64,000 nucleotides of DNA, taken from NCBI RefSeq assembly GCF_000184705.1, contig NC_014831.1, positions 620,001 through 684,000 of the forward strand, in the 5' to 3' direction. The notes beneath the pieces are model-generated. The model ran no database searches. It was not told the DNA's origin and was given only the letters and a program-made list of their open reading frames with translations. Source of the DNA: Thermaerobacter marianensis DSM 12885. GTDB lineage: Bacteria > Bacillota > Sulfobacillia > Thermaerobacterales > Thermaerobacteraceae. The position numbers were made by a program, and so were the translations under genes. Positions 24,636 through 36,226 of this stretch are shown here, piece after piece; position 1 is the stretch's first letter; each line of letters starts with the position of its first letter.

Positions 24636-25886
24636 GGGTGCGGCCGGTTCGGGGCCGTAGTCCCAGAGGATGCCACGTTCCTCCAACAGGCGCCGCACCC
24701 GGTCCACGGGCAGGGTGGGCACGTGGTGGCCGTCGCGGCCCGTCATCGGGCGGGCCGCCACCAGGGCGCGGATCACCGCCTCCTCCGTCGCCGCCGCAGC
24801 CGCCTCAAAGAAGGGGTTGAGGTAGGCGCCCTCGTCGGGCAGGTAGGGCGGGTAGCGGCGGGCGGTGCTGAAGGCCAGGACGAAGTCGCCGCTGCCGTGC
24901 CAGTAGACGGTGCCGGTCCGGGCCAGGCCGGCCGCCGCCCGGCGGGCGATTCGGGCCAACTGGCGGGAGGTCAGGGGCGCGTCGGTGGCGAGGACCACCA
25001 CCACCGACCCGCCCTCGCCGGTGGGTATGGCGGTGGCGCCGCGGGGCGTGCCCGGGGCGCCCAATGCAGGTCGCTCCGGCCCGCCGGGCGGGGTGGCGGT
25101 GGTGGCGGGGGCCGCTGCCCCGCCCGTGGCGGTGGCCGGGGCCGCTTCGCCGCCCGTGGTGGGAGCGCGGGCCGGTTCGTGGGCCGGTTCGTCCGCCGTC
25201 GCCAGGAGCCGGCCCACCGGGACCCCGGCGATGGTCAGGTCCCGCCGCCGGCCGAAGTTGGCCAGCACCAGGCAACCCAGGGTGATGGGCTCCTCGCCGG
25301 CGCCGGGCAGGGGGGAGGGCCAGACCCGGGAGGCGGTGCCGATCCCGCCCTTGAAGCCGTAGCACACCATCCCGGTCCCTGCCCCCACGCTGCCCTCGGC
25401 CACCGGGCCGCCCGCGGCCGCGGCCAGGGCCTCCGCCACCTCCCGCGGGCCCACGTGCCGCCCGCGGATGTCGTTGAGCCAGCCGTCGTTGCATTCGCCC
25501 GCCACCACGTTGACCGTCGGCGCCCTGATCCCGATGTCCGGGTGGGCGGCCAGGATGTGGTCCAGCAGGGCGTCGGCCGCCCGCCAGATGGACAGGGTGC
25601 TGGTGAGCAGGATCGGCGTCTCCAGGCGGCCGAGCTCCGCCACCTGGGCCAGGCCCAGGGCCTTGCCGAACCCGTTGATCACGTGGGCGGCGGCGGGGAA
25701 CTTGGTGTCATAGATCTCCCGCAGGTCGCCGGGCGGGAGGATCACCGTGACGCCGGTACGCACCGGTCCCTGCCCGGGCCGCAGCGGGCCCTCGCCGCGG
25801 ACGAGCGTCGCGTGACCCACCCGGACGCCCGCCACGTCGGTGATCGCGTTGTGGGGGCCGCGCTGCATGGCGGTCATGGGCGTCAT
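24621..25886 (-). CDS. P1-family (DmpA/BapA-type) aminopeptidase with internal insert
   Basis: 421 aa from ATG at 25886 after GGAAGGGGAG. P1 peptidases are self-cleaving Ntn-like enzymes that remove N-terminal D-, L- or beta-amino acids. NAITDVAGVRVGH opens the protein, EGSVGAGTGMVCYGFKGGIGTASR (165-188) is the diagnostic block, and the cleavage site is G293-S294 in EGGSVVVVLATDAP, with S294 becoming the nucleophile. About 60 Pro/Ala/Thr-rich residues (231-291) are inserted directly before this site and include a 12-mer copy (25183-25194). It overlaps the upstream glycosylase gene (ATGA), forming a two-gene operon. Confidence 0.9.
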   Translation of the reverse strand: MTPMTAMQRGPHNAITDVAGVRVGHATLVRGEGPLRPGQGPVRTGVTVILPPGDLREIYDTKFPAAAHVINGFGKALGLAQVAELGRLETPILLTSTLSIWRAADALLDHILAAHPDIGIRAPTVNVVAGECNDGWLNDIRGRHVGPREVAEALAAAAGGPVAEGSVGAGTGMVCYGFKGGIGTASRVWPSPLPGAGEEPITLGCLVLANFGRRRDLTIAGVPVGRLLATADEPAHEPARAPTTGGEAAPATATGGAAAPATTATPPGGPERPALGAPGTPRGATAIPTGEGGSVVVVLATDAPLTSRQLARIARRAAAGLARTGTVYWHGSGDFVLAFSTARRYPPYLPDEGAYLNPFFEAAAAATEEAVIRALVAARPMTGRDGHHVPTLPVDRVRRLLEERGILWDYGPEPAAPPTRT

Positions 25887-26869
25887 CCGCTCCCCTTCCT
25901 GGGAGATGCCCGGCCGGCCGTGCTCCCCCGGCCGGCGAAGGCCCGGTCGCCTGGACGCTCCCTGCCTGACGATTCCCGGTCGAGCAGTTGCCGCGCCCGG
26001 CGGAAGACGGCGTCGAACATCGCCTCGGTCAGGACGCCGGTCTGGGTGTTCTGGCGGCTGGGGTGATAGCTGGCCAGCAGGACCGGGGGCGGCGGCAGAT
26101 CCGGCCGAGGGGGTCCTGGCGGCCGCTCGGGTGGCCGGTACCACCGGTACTCGCCGCCGTGGCGGAAGCGGGGCTTGGCCGGCCGCGTGGGCCGGTTCGT
26201 CCCGGAAGAACCGGCGGCACCGGCGTCGTGCCCCTGCGCCGACGGGTCCACCTCCCGGGGCCAGCCGTAGCCCCGCTCCCGCATCAGGCGCAGCACCCCC
26301 TGGAAGGCGATCTGCCCCAGGCACACGATGACCCGCACCGTGGCCAGGGCTTCCAGTTCCCGGGCCAGGAAGGCGCTGCAGGCCGCCAGCTCGTCCCGCG
26401 ACGGCCGGTTGTCCGGCGGGGCGCAGTGGCAGGTGGCGGTGATGTAGGCGTCGCGCAGCTCCAGGCCGTCGTCCCGGTGGGTGCTGGTAGGCTGGCTGGC
26501 GAAGCCGGCCCGGTACAGGGCGCGGTAGAGCCAGTCGCCCGACGAGTCGCCGGTGAACATGCGTCCCGTGCGGTTGGCGCCGTGGGCGGCCGGGGCGAGC
26601 CCGACGATGAGCAGCCGGGCCAGGGGGTCGCCGAAGCTGGGCACCGGCCGGCCCCAGTAGTCCCAGTCCCGGTATGCCCTGCGCTTCGTGCGGGCCACCT
26701 CGGCCGTGTACGCCACCAGCCGCGGGCAGCGGCGGCAGGCGACGATGTCCCGGTTGATGCGGGCCAGCTGGTCCACCTGGTCCCGGGCGCTTCCAAAGCG
26801 CTGAGGCGACTCCCCGACCCGGTCTCCCTTGTCCGCGTCAAAAGAAGGATCATCCAGGGGCCCGTTCAT
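25883..26869 (-). CDS. Family 5 uracil-DNA glycosylase (UdgB type)
   Basis: 328 aa from ATG at 26869. The iron-sulfur cysteines start with CRRC (C45, C48). Motif A is GLAPAAHGANRTGRMFTGD (90-108) and the second motif SYHPSRQNTQTG (267-278), both typical of family 5 UDGs from thermophiles. These excise uracil, hydroxymethyluracil and some deaminated purines from DNA. A linker at about 207-262 is Pro/Gly-rich and includes a 12-mer copy (26191-26202, reading SSGTNRP). No ribosome binding site precedes the ATG, but a -10 box does, suggesting a leaderless mRNA. Confidence 0.92.
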   Translation of the reverse strand: MNGPLDDPSFDADKGDRVGESPQRFGSARDQVDQLARINRDIVACRRCPRLVAYTAEVARTKRRAYRDWDYWGRPVPSFGDPLARLLIVGLAPAAHGANRTGRMFTGDSSGDWLYRALYRAGFASQPTSTHRDDGLELRDAYITATCHCAPPDNRPSRDELAACSAFLARELEALATVRVIVCLGQIAFQGVLRLMRERGYGWPREVDPSAQGHDAGAAGSSGTNRPTRPAKPRFRHGGEYRWYRPPERPPGPPRPDLPPPPVLLASYHPSRQNTQTGVLTEAMFDAVFRRARQLLDRESSGRERPGDRAFAGRGSTAGRASPRKGSG

Positions 26870-26874
26870 GGCCG

Positions 26875-26880
26875 TATTGT
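26875..26880 (-). promoter_or_regulatory. -10 box giving a probable leaderless udg transcript
   Basis: Read on the minus strand, TACAAT lies only 5 bases from the glycosylase ATG (26869). Transcription starting about 7 bases downstream of this -10 would begin at or beside the start codon, and no Shine-Dalgarno sequence is present. The -35 region is GC-rich and unclear. Confidence 0.5.
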
Positions 26881-27251
26881 AGCACCCGTCCCGACCTGCC
26901 GCCCGGGTCGGGGCCCGCGCAGGGGGGGCGCCGCCCACGACCGCCCACAACGGTTCCCCGGGACGGACCGCGGGCAGGAGTTGGAACCTGTCCGCCGTAT
27001 TCCATCGCATAACGGGGGATGCATCGCGTTCCGATCACCTGCCACCGCCGACGCGGCACCTTTCGTCCATCCCGATGTGCATCGTTCCGAAACCCGCCGG
27101 TTCCGGTTCCTCCGGTCCGGCCGTCGCAGGGATCGGTCCGACCCCGGAAGATGTGTCCCCTGCCAGCGGCTCCGGCATGCCCCATGTCCCATGCCCGGGG
27201 CCGGGAAGCGTCACGCGGGCGCGGGCCCGTGAAAGGAGGTCGGGCGGCGTC
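26881..27251. other. Divergent udg-coxS spacer with direct repeats
   Basis: Beyond the udg -10 box, near-identical direct repeats TGCATCGCGTTCCGA (27020-27034) and TGCATCGTTCCGA (27078-27090) lie 58 bases apart. They may be regulator sites for the cox genes. The coxS binding site AAAGGAGGT is at 27232-27240. No gene is supported here. Confidence 0.4.
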
Positions 27252-27770
27252 ATGGCAGCGACCGGCCAGGAAGCGGCCGGCCAGAAGGTGCCGGTGACCC
27301 TCAAGGTCAACGGCCGCACCTACACCCGGGAGGTGGAACCCCGCACCCTGCTGGTCCACTTCCTGCGGGAGGAACTGGGCCTGACCGGCACCCACGTCGG
27401 CTGCGACACGTCCAACTGCGGGGCCTGTACGGTCCACCTCAACGGCCAGGCGGTCAAGTCGTGCACCGTCCTGGCGGTGCAGGCCGACGGCGCCGAGGTG
27501 GTCACCATCGAAGGCCTGGCCCGGGACGGCCGGCTCCACCCGGTGCAGGAGGGGTTCTGGGAGGAACACGGCCTCCAGTGCGGCTTCTGCACACCCGGCA
27601 TGATCATGGCCGCGGCGCACCTTCTGGAGGTCAACCCCAACCCCACCGAGGAGGAGATCCGCCGCGGGCTGGAAGGGGTCCTGTGCCGCTGCACGGGCTA
27701 CCACAACATCGTCCGGGCGGTCCAGTACGCCGCCCGCAAGATGCAGGAACGCAGCGCGGCCGCGGACTGA
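27252..27770 (+). CDS. coxS: Molybdenum hydroxylase [2Fe-2S] subunit (CoxS type)
   Basis: 172 aa from ATG at 27252. The plant-type cluster cysteines occur in [21 protein letters not shown] and the second cluster in CGFCTPG and [10 protein letters not shown]. The subunit relays electrons from the molybdopterin site to FAD. It is followed by large and FAD subunits in the order S-L-M, the order described for form II CO dehydrogenase clusters. GTG and ATG alternatives upstream add unconserved sequence. Confidence 0.93.
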   Translation: MAATGQEAAGQKVPVTLKVNGRTYTREVEPRTLLVHFLREELGLTGTHVGCDTSNCGACTVHLNGQAVKSCTVLAVQADGAEVVTIEGLARDGRLHPVQEGFWEEHGLQCGFCTPGMIMAAAHLLEVNPNPTEEEIRRGLEGVLCRCTGYHNIVRAVQYAARKMQERSAAAD

Positions 27771-27800
27771 GCCCGGCCGCCGGCGAGGGGGGTGACGCAG

Positions 27801-30184
<2,384 letters not shown>

Positions 30185-30188
<4 letters not shown>

Positions 30189-31093
30189 TCCCCAGCGCCT
30201 TCACCTATCACCGGCCTCAGACGCTGGAGGAGGTCTTCGAACTGCTGGGGCGTCACGGCGACCAGGCCAAGCTACTGGCGGGCGGGCACAGCCTGCTGCC
30301 GGCCATGAAGCTGCGCCTGGCCCAGCCCCAGGTTCTGATCGACCTGGGCCGGGTGCGGGAACTGGCCGGGGTGTCGGTGGAACCCGACGGGGCCCTGCGG
30401 CTCGGCGCCCTGACGACCCACCACCAGGTGATGACCGACCCGGTGGTGCGCCGGCACGCGCCCCTGCTGGCCGAGGTGGCCGGGGTCATCGGCGACATGC
30501 AGGTGCGCTACCGCGGCACCCTGGGCGGCAGCATCGCCCACGCCGACCCGGCCGCCGACTACCCCGCCGCCTTGCTCGCCCTGGAGGCCGAGATCGAGGT
30601 GGCCGGGCCCGGCGGCCGGCGCACGGTGCCGGCGGGCGAGTTCTTCTTCGGCCCCTTCATCACCGCCCTGCAGCCCGACGAGGTGGTCACCGCCGTCCGC
30701 ATCCCGGCGGCCGCCGGGGCGGACCAGGGCTGGCGGTGGGGCTACCGCTACCTGAAGATGGCCCGCCGGGCGTCGGACTTCGCCCTGGTGGGCGTGGCGG
30801 CGGCCATCGCCCGGGAAGGGCAGGGTGCGGCGGCCGCGGTGCGGGTCGCCCTCAACGGGGTGACGGGGGCCGCCTACCGGGCCGCGGCGGTCGAGGAGCA
30901 CCTGGCGGGCCGGGTGCCGTCGGAGGAACTCTTCGCGGAAGCCGCCGCCCGGGCCGTAGACGGGGTGGACGTGGACGGCGACGCCCTGACCTCCGCCGAG
31001 TACCGCGCCCACCTGGCCCGGGTGTATACCCGCCGGGCGCTGGCGGAAGCCTGGCAGCGGGCCGGCGGCCAGGCGGCCATGGCCGCCGGCTGA
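30185..31093 (+). CDS. coxM: Molybdenum hydroxylase FAD-binding subunit (CoxM type)
   Basis: 302 aa starting in a GTGA overlap with coxL. The FAD-binding motifs [14 protein letters not shown] and [16 protein letters not shown] are intact, and the C-terminal CO_deh_flav_C domain follows. It passes electrons from the iron-sulfur subunit to quinone or another acceptor. It is the last gene of the coxSLM operon and ends before a strong hairpin. Confidence 0.93.
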
Positions 31094-31177
31094 GCCGGCA
31101 GGACCATCCGGGGAGGATCCAGGGAAGGCACGAGACGGCAGAACGGTCCGGGGAGGGCATGCGACGAAGGGCAGCGA

Positions 31178-31215
31178 GCCGGCGGCCGGGGTCGGTCAGG
31201 ACCCCGGCCGCCGGC
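31178..31215. terminator. 16-bp perfect hairpin between coxM and a convergent gene
   Basis: GCCGGCGGCCGGGGTC (31178-31193) and its exact complement GACCCCGGCCGCCGGC (31200-31215) flank a GGTCAG loop. It lies 85 bases after coxM and 24 bases before the end of the convergent oxidoreductase gene, so it can serve both. No T-run is present. Confidence 0.6.
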
Positions 31216-31238
31216 CTGGAAGGGGCATACGCCGGTCT

Positions 31239-32351
31239 TCAACGGTGGGCCCTCAAGTAATGCATGACGGCCGCCGCCACCTGGCGGCCCACCCCCAAGG
31301 CGAGGGACAGCCCCTCGAGGCCCATGCCGGCGGCGACGAAGATCCCTTCCGCCCCGCCCAGCGGTGCCACGGGCCCGGCAAAGGGGAGACCGCCGGGACC
31401 CCGCAGGTCCACCAGAAGCCGGGTCCGGTCCAGCTGGGCCTCACCGGGCAGGCCGAACCGGTGCACCAGGTCTTCCACCAGCGCCACCACCTGGTCGAAG
31501 GACGGCGGTGCCCAGTCGCCCTCCAGGCGGGCGGCGGCCAGCAGCGTGCGGGGCTGCATCCCGGTGGCGAAGCGCCAGATCAACGACCGGCGGGTGTACA
31601 CCTCCGGCTCGGGCTCGGTGCCGGGCGGCAGCAGGAAGGGAATGACCACGTCCTTCACCCGGACGAACCGGCCGGCGAAGCCGCCGGGCAAGCCCGGCAT
31701 GGCCAGGCTGTCGGGGCGCGGGCCCGGAGCCAGGACCAGGGCCGAAGCGGCGATGATCTTGCCCGTGCCGGTGGCGCCCGCCGTTTCCGGCGCCGTCCGG
31801 TGGCTCCCGTGGCTGCCACCGGATCCCCGGCGGGACGCGGTGCCCGGCCCGTCGCCCACCCGCTCCAACCGCACGCCGGTCACCCGGCCGCCGTCGAGGA
31901 CCGGCTCCACCACCCGGGTGCGGGTGCGGAGCTGGAGGCCGGCCCGGCGGGCCAGGAGCAGCATGGCGTCGAGCAGCAGCAAGGGATCCAGGAACGCCGC
32001 GCGGCCGGGCCGCCCGTCGAGCCCGGCGAAGGTCAGGCGGACGGGGGAGCGGGGGTGATGATGCTGGGCCAGGGCGAAGTCCCAGGTGGCGCGGGCATAG
32101 TCGTCCAGCACCGGGTGGCCCAGGACGGCCTTGAGGATGCCCACGGCCTCCCGGGTCTCGGCCAGCCCCGGGAAGTCCCCCTCCTCGACCAGCAGGACGG
32201 GGACGGATCCTTGCAAGGCGAAGGCGACGGCCGTGCCCACGATGCCGCCGCCTGCCACCACCACCGGCGGAATGGCGTCGGGCCGGGGCGCGTCCCGGCG
32301 GTCGAGGTCGTGGTCCGGACGGTTCGGTGGGTGGTTCACGGGGGTTGCCAC
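31239..32351 (-). CDS. FAD-dependent oxidoreductase of the DAO family
   Basis: 370 aa from GTG at 32351 close after GAAGGAG. The N-terminal nucleotide-binding motif is PPVVVAGGGIVGTAVAFAL. The central substrate domain and C-terminal GIFVAAGMGLEGLSLALGVG are DAO-like (glycine/sarcosine oxidase or hydroxyacid dehydrogenase relatives). A Gly/Ser-rich insert lies at about 175-190, and a 12-mer copy encodes AGRFVRV (31661-31672). It is last in the minus-strand osmoprotectant run, so it might act on glycine betaine breakdown products such as sarcosine; that is inference. Confidence 0.75.
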   Translation of the reverse strand: MATPVNHPPNRPDHDLDRRDAPRPDAIPPVVVAGGGIVGTAVAFALQGSVPVLLVEEGDFPGLAETREAVGILKAVLGHPVLDDYARATWDFALAQHHHPRSPVRLTFAGLDGRPGRAAFLDPLLLLDAMLLLARRAGLQLRTRTRVVEPVLDGGRVTGVRLERVGDGPGTASRRGSGGSHGSHRTAPETAGATGTGKIIAASALVLAPGPRPDSLAMPGLPGGFAGRFVRVKDVVIPFLLPPGTEPEPEVYTRRSLIWRFATGMQPRTLLAAARLEGDWAPPSFDQVVALVEDLVHRFGLPGEAQLDRTRLLVDLRGPGGLPFAGPVAPLGGAEGIFVAAGMGLEGLSLALGVGRQVAAAVMHYLRAHR

Positions 32352-32582
32352 CGCTCCTTCCCCGGGATGTCGGCCGGTGCCCTTCGCAGCCTCTTGGTGG
32401 CTGTACGGACCGTAGGGGGCCGCTATCGGTTCGCCCCGTGCCGGGAGCGGGCAGGGCGGCGCGGCGGGGCGCCCGCGCGGCGGTGGCCCGTCGTCGCCCC
32501 GCCCGGCCGTAGGCTCGGCGGATCGGCGGGGCGCGCCCGCCGGTCCTGGCGCCGCGGCCGCCGGCCCCGGCGCCCGTCCGGC

Positions 32583-33995
32583 CTAGCCCGGCGGCGCCCC
32601 CGCCAGCGCGGCGGGCATGGCCTCCAACGAGTCCAGGAACCGCTCCGCCCAGCCGTGGACGTCCAGCGCTGCCACTCGCTTCTTCAGGGCGGCCCGCCGG
32701 GCGTCCCAGACCTGGCGGGCGCGTTCGTCCGCCAAGGAGGCGAGGACGCCGTGGATCGCCTCGGCCAGCCCGTCGACGTCGTACGGATTCACCGCCACGG
32801 CCTCGGGCAACACCGCCGCTGCCCCGGCCAGGGACGAGAGGATCAGCACTCCATTCTCCGTGACCCAGGCGTACTCCTGGGCCACCAGGTTCATCCCGTC
32901 CCGGAGCGGCGTGATCAGGGCGGCGTCGGCGGCCAGGTAGAAGGCGGTCAGGTCCCGCGGCGGGAAGGCGCGGTAGAGATACCGCACCGGCAGCCAGCCG
33001 TCGTGCATGAAGGCGCCGTTGATGCGGCCCACCTGCTCGTCCACCTGGCGCTTGAGCTGGCGGTAGGACGCCAGCCGCGTCCGGCTGGGCACCGCGATCT
33101 GGTAGAGGGTGACCTGGCCGCGCCACTGGGGATAGCGCTCCAGCAGGCGCTCCCAGGCGGCCAGCCGCTCGGGGATGCCCTTGGTGTAGTCCAACCGGTC
33201 GACCCCCACCAGGACGAACCGGCTGCCCGCCGTGCGACGGATCCGGGCGGCCCGCTCCCGCACCCGCGGCTCGGCGGCCCACTGGCGGAAGCGGGCGGTG
33301 TCGATGCCGATGGGATGGGCCTCGACCCGGATCTCCCGCCCCTGCCAGCGCACCCGCCGGCCGTGGACCGCCGCGCCGGTGAGCAGACGGCACGTGGCCA
33401 GGAAGTTCTCGACGTACTCGGGCGTGTGCAGGCCCACCAGGTCGGCGCCCAGCACCCCTTCGACGAGCTGGCGGGCCCAGGGCAGGACCTGCCAGACCTC
33501 GGGCGGAGGCCAGGGAATGTGCCAGAAGAACCCGATGCGGCCGCGGGGCCGGGTGGCCCGCAGCAGGGCGGGGACCAGCATCAGGTGGTAGTCGTGGACC
33601 CAGACCGGCGCCGCCGGGTCGCGCCAGGCCTCCAGCACGGCCTCGGCGAAGCGCTGGTTGGTGGCGCGGTAGGCTTCGTAAAAGGACCGGCGCACCTCGA
33701 CCCGTTCCAGGAAGTAGTGGGCCAGGGGCCACAGGGTCCGGTTGGCCATCCCGTGGTAGGACCCGGCCACTTCCCGGGCGGGGAGGGCCAGGCGCCGGAC
33801 GGTGAAGCGGGGCGCGCCGGGCGGGTGGGTGAGGAGGGGAAGGGCTTCGGCATCCTTCTCGCCCCACGCCACCCAGGTGCCACCCCGGCGCTCCAGCACG
33901 GGCAGCAGGGCGGTGGCGAGGCCGCCGACGGATGGCACCCAGGTCCCGGCCTCCTGGCGCAGGGGTTCCCGGTTGGCCACCACCACCAGGGACAT
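32583..33995 (-). CDS. otsA: Trehalose-6-phosphate synthase (GT20)
   Basis: 470 aa from ATG at 33995, 7 bases after GGAGGTG; GTG at 34004 overlaps that site. The GT20 motifs are clear: NREP at the start, VHDYHLMLVP, VDRLDYTKGIPERL and PLRDGMNLVAQEY. The enzyme condenses a nucleotide-activated glucose with glucose 6-phosphate, making the precursor of the compatible solute trehalose. The related glucosylglycerol-phosphate synthase is a less likely alternative. No separate phosphatase (otsB) is adjacent. It sits downstream of the betaine transporter genes and the TPR gene, on the same strand. Confidence 0.88.
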   Translation of the reverse strand: MSLVVVANREPLRQEAGTWVPSVGGLATALLPVLERRGGTWVAWGEKDAEALPLLTHPPGAPRFTVRRLALPAREVAGSYHGMANRTLWPLAHYFLERVEVRRSFYEAYRATNQRFAEAVLEAWRDPAAPVWVHDYHLMLVPALLRATRPRGRIGFFWHIPWPPPEVWQVLPWARQLVEGVLGADLVGLHTPEYVENFLATCRLLTGAAVHGRRVRWQGREIRVEAHPIGIDTARFRQWAAEPRVRERAARIRRTAGSRFVLVGVDRLDYTKGIPERLAAWERLLERYPQWRGQVTLYQIAVPSRTRLASYRQLKRQVDEQVGRINGAFMHDGWLPVRYLYRAFPPRDLTAFYLAADAALITPLRDGMNLVAQEYAWVTENGVLILSSLAGAAAVLPEAVAVNPYDVDGLAEAIHGVLASLADERARQVWDARRAALKKRVAALDVHGWAERFLDSLEAMPAALAGAPPG

Positions 33996-34016
33996 CGCCA
34001 CCACCTCCTTTGTCCG

Positions 34017-35309
34017 TCAGGCCCCCTGGCCGGCCGGGCCGGCCCCGGCCCCGCCGGACGAACCGGCCGTGCCGGGCGAACCGGCGGCGTTCCACTGTTC
34101 CAGCAGCCTCCGAGCATCCCGGTAACCGATGTCTTCGGTGACGATGCGGGCCAGCTGCTCCCGGGCCCGGCGGCGGTCCCCCAGGGCGTGGTAGGCCAGG
34201 GCCAGCTCGTAGCGGATCGCCTTGAGCGCCTCGGGGTCGCGCCGGAACCGGGTGGCCGGGCGCAAGGCGGTGACCGCCAGCTCGGGCTGGCCCGCCTCGC
34301 GGAAGGCCTGCCCCATGGCGGCCACGGCCCACAGGTAGAGCGGGTCGTCCCGCGGGATCTGCTGCAGCAAGGCCACGGCCTGGTGGAAGGCATCGTCCCC
34401 GCGGGCGCCACTGCGGGCGGCGTCGACCAGGATGAGCGCCTTGAGCAGCCGCGCCGCGTGGAAGCCCGGGTTCAGCCCCAGCGCCCCGTCCAGCTGGGCC
34501 AGCGCTTCCTCGTGGCGGCCCGCCTGGGCCAGCAGATAAGCCTGGACCAGGTCGAGGCCGGGCGCCGAAGGAAGCTCGACCCGCAGCGGCCAGGGCTGGA
34601 ACTCCACCTCCCAGCGCAGCCGGGCGGTAGCGGCCAGACGGCCCAGGGTGTCGGCACACTGGTCGACCCGCAGCAGGGCACTGGCCGCCTCGTGGATCGA
34701 CCCCGCTCGCCACAGGGTCAGGCCCCAGAGGAGCCACAGGTCGGCCTCCTGCGGGTGGCGGGACAGCAGGGGCTCCAGCAGGCGGCGGGCTTCGTCCCAC
34801 CGCCCGTTCCGGAAGGCCTCGGCGGCCTGCTGCCAGGTGCGGCGCAGCTGGCCGTCTTTCCAGGAAAGGGCCGCCGCCCCGGCCAGGGCGCCCAGGGCCA
34901 GGGGCCAGAGCCAGGGCAGGGCCAGGGCGGCCGCCACCAGCAGCAGGCCCAGGCAGCCCAGGGCACCGGCGGCGCTGCTGCCTTGCACCTGGCCGTCGGG
35001 ATAAGCGCGTACCACCTCGGCGCCGCCGGGCCCACCGCCGGGCGCCCCGGACCTGCCGGCCGGGGCGCCCGGCGGTGGGCCGGCCCGGCCGGCCCCGGCA
35101 CCGCGCCGGCGCGCCCCGGGCCGGCGCGGTGCCGGGGCCAGGGTCTTCCGGTAGTACAGCCCCCCGACGCCCGCATGAACGTACGCGCCCCGGGGGCCGA
35201 CGCCGATGCGGGCGCCCCGGGTGCCCACCGACAGCCCCAGGCCCGAGCGCGACAGGTTCAGACGGACGCCCGGGGCCAGCCGAAAGCTCTTGCGCAGGTA
35301 CCACCCCAT
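34017..35309 (-). CDS. DUF4236 and tetratricopeptide-repeat membrane protein
   Basis: 430 aa from ATG at 35309 behind GGAGGAG. The N-terminal 60 residues (WYLRKSFRLAPGVRLNLS, then GVGPRGAYVHAGVGGLYYRKTL) are a DUF4236 domain. A Gly/Pro-rich linker and one or two membrane segments (CLGLLLVAAALALPWLWPLA) follow, then about six TPR-like helical repeats. The tail is low complexity with a 12-mer copy (34056-34067). The function is unknown. It lies between the betaine permease and otsA with short gaps, suggesting a role in the osmotic response. Confidence 0.75.
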   Translation of the reverse strand: MGWYLRKSFRLAPGVRLNLSRSGLGLSVGTRGARIGVGPRGAYVHAGVGGLYYRKTLAPAPRRPGARRRGAGAGRAGPPPGAPAGRSGAPGGGPGGAEVVRAYPDGQVQGSSAAGALGCLGLLLVAAALALPWLWPLALGALAGAAALSWKDGQLRRTWQQAAEAFRNGRWDEARRLLEPLLSRHPQEADLWLLWGLTLWRAGSIHEAASALLRVDQCADTLGRLAATARLRWEVEFQPWPLRVELPSAPGLDLVQAYLLAQAGRHEEALAQLDGALGLNPGFHAARLLKALILVDAARSGARGDDAFHQAVALLQQIPRDDPLYLWAVAAMGQAFREAGQPELAVTALRPATRFRRDPEALKAIRYELALAYHALGDRRRAREQLARIVTEDIGYRDARRLLEQWNAAGSPGTAGSSGGAGAGPAGQGA

Positions 35310-35368
35310 GGATGGGCCGTCTCCTCCCGGACCTTTTCCACTCCTCCGTAGCCCGCAGCCCCGCCGGT

Positions 35369-36226
35369 TCATCCCGTCCGGGGGACCTGCCACCGCCGCG
35401 CCAGGCCCTGGGACAGGCGGTCCATGACGATGGCCAGCGCCACGATGGTAAAGCCCGCCTCGAAGCCGGCGCCCGGATCGACCCGCTGGATCGCCCGCAT
35501 CACCGCCTCGCCTACGCCGCCGGCGCCCACCATGCTGGCGACGACCACCATGGCCAGGGCCATCATGGTCGTCTGGTTGATGCCCGCCATGATGCTGGGC
35601 AGGGCCAGGGGCAGGCGCACCTGGGCCAGCAGCTGCCAGCGGGTGGCGCCGAAGGCCCGGGCCGCCTCCTGAGCGTCGGCCGGGACCTGCCGGATGCCCA
35701 GGTCGACCAGCCGCGCCACGGGCGGCAGGGCGTAGACCACCGTGGCCAGGGTGCCGGGCACGGGGCCCAGCGCCTGGAACAGCATCATCACCGGGATCAG
35801 GTAGACGAAGCTGGGCATGGTCTGCATGGCGTCCAGCACAGGGATCACCAGGGCGTGGACCCGGCGCGACTCGGCCATGGCAATGCCCAGCGGCACGCCG
35901 AAGGCCACGGCCAGCACCACCGCCACGATGACCATGGCCAGCGTCTCGATGGCCGCCTCCCAGTAGCCGAAGGCGCCGATGGCCAGCATCAGGCCCGCCA
36001 GCGTCACCGCCGTCAGCGGCCGGCGCGTGACGGCCCAGGCGGCCACCAGCACGCCGGCGATCCACAGCCACCACGGCACCGCCAGCAGTCCGGCCTCGAT
36101 GGCGTGGAGGGCGCGGGTGATCGCCACCGACACGCCGTGGAAGAACCCGCCGCCGCGGGCCACCAGCCACGCCAGGCCGTCCTGGATCCAGGGAGCCACG
36201 TGGAACTCCAGGGCGTCAGGGAACAA
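35369..36226 (-). CDS. opuAB: Glycine betaine/proline ABC transporter permease
   Basis: 285 aa from TTG at 36226 after GGGAGGAA, overlapping the end of the ATPase gene. It has about seven membrane segments. The BPD permease EAA loop reads EAARAFGATRWQLLAQVRLP, and MQTMPSFVYLIPVMMLF is characteristic of OpuAB/ProW. It forms the channel for uptake of glycine betaine or related osmolytes. Confidence 0.92.
   Translation of the reverse strand: MFPDALEFHVAPWIQDGLAWLVARGGGFFHGVSVAITRALHAIEAGLLAVPWWLWIAGVLVAAWAVTRRPLTAVTLAGLMLAIGAFGYWEAAIETLAMVIVAVVLAVAFGVPLGIAMAESRRVHALVIPVLDAMQTMPSFVYLIPVMMLFQALGPVPGTLATVVYALPPVARLVDLGIRQVPADAQEAARAFGATRWQLLAQVRLPLALPSIMAGINQTTMMALAMVVVASMVGAGGVGEAVMRAIQRVDPGAGFEAGFTIVALAIVMDRLSQGLARRWQVPRTG

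Noticed and set aside
31245-35351. A plus-strand open frame of more than 1300 codons
   Set aside because: It is the antisense shadow of the otsA, TPR and oxidoreductase genes; in this GC-rich DNA stops are rare on the complementary frame, and the translation is low-complexity without domains.
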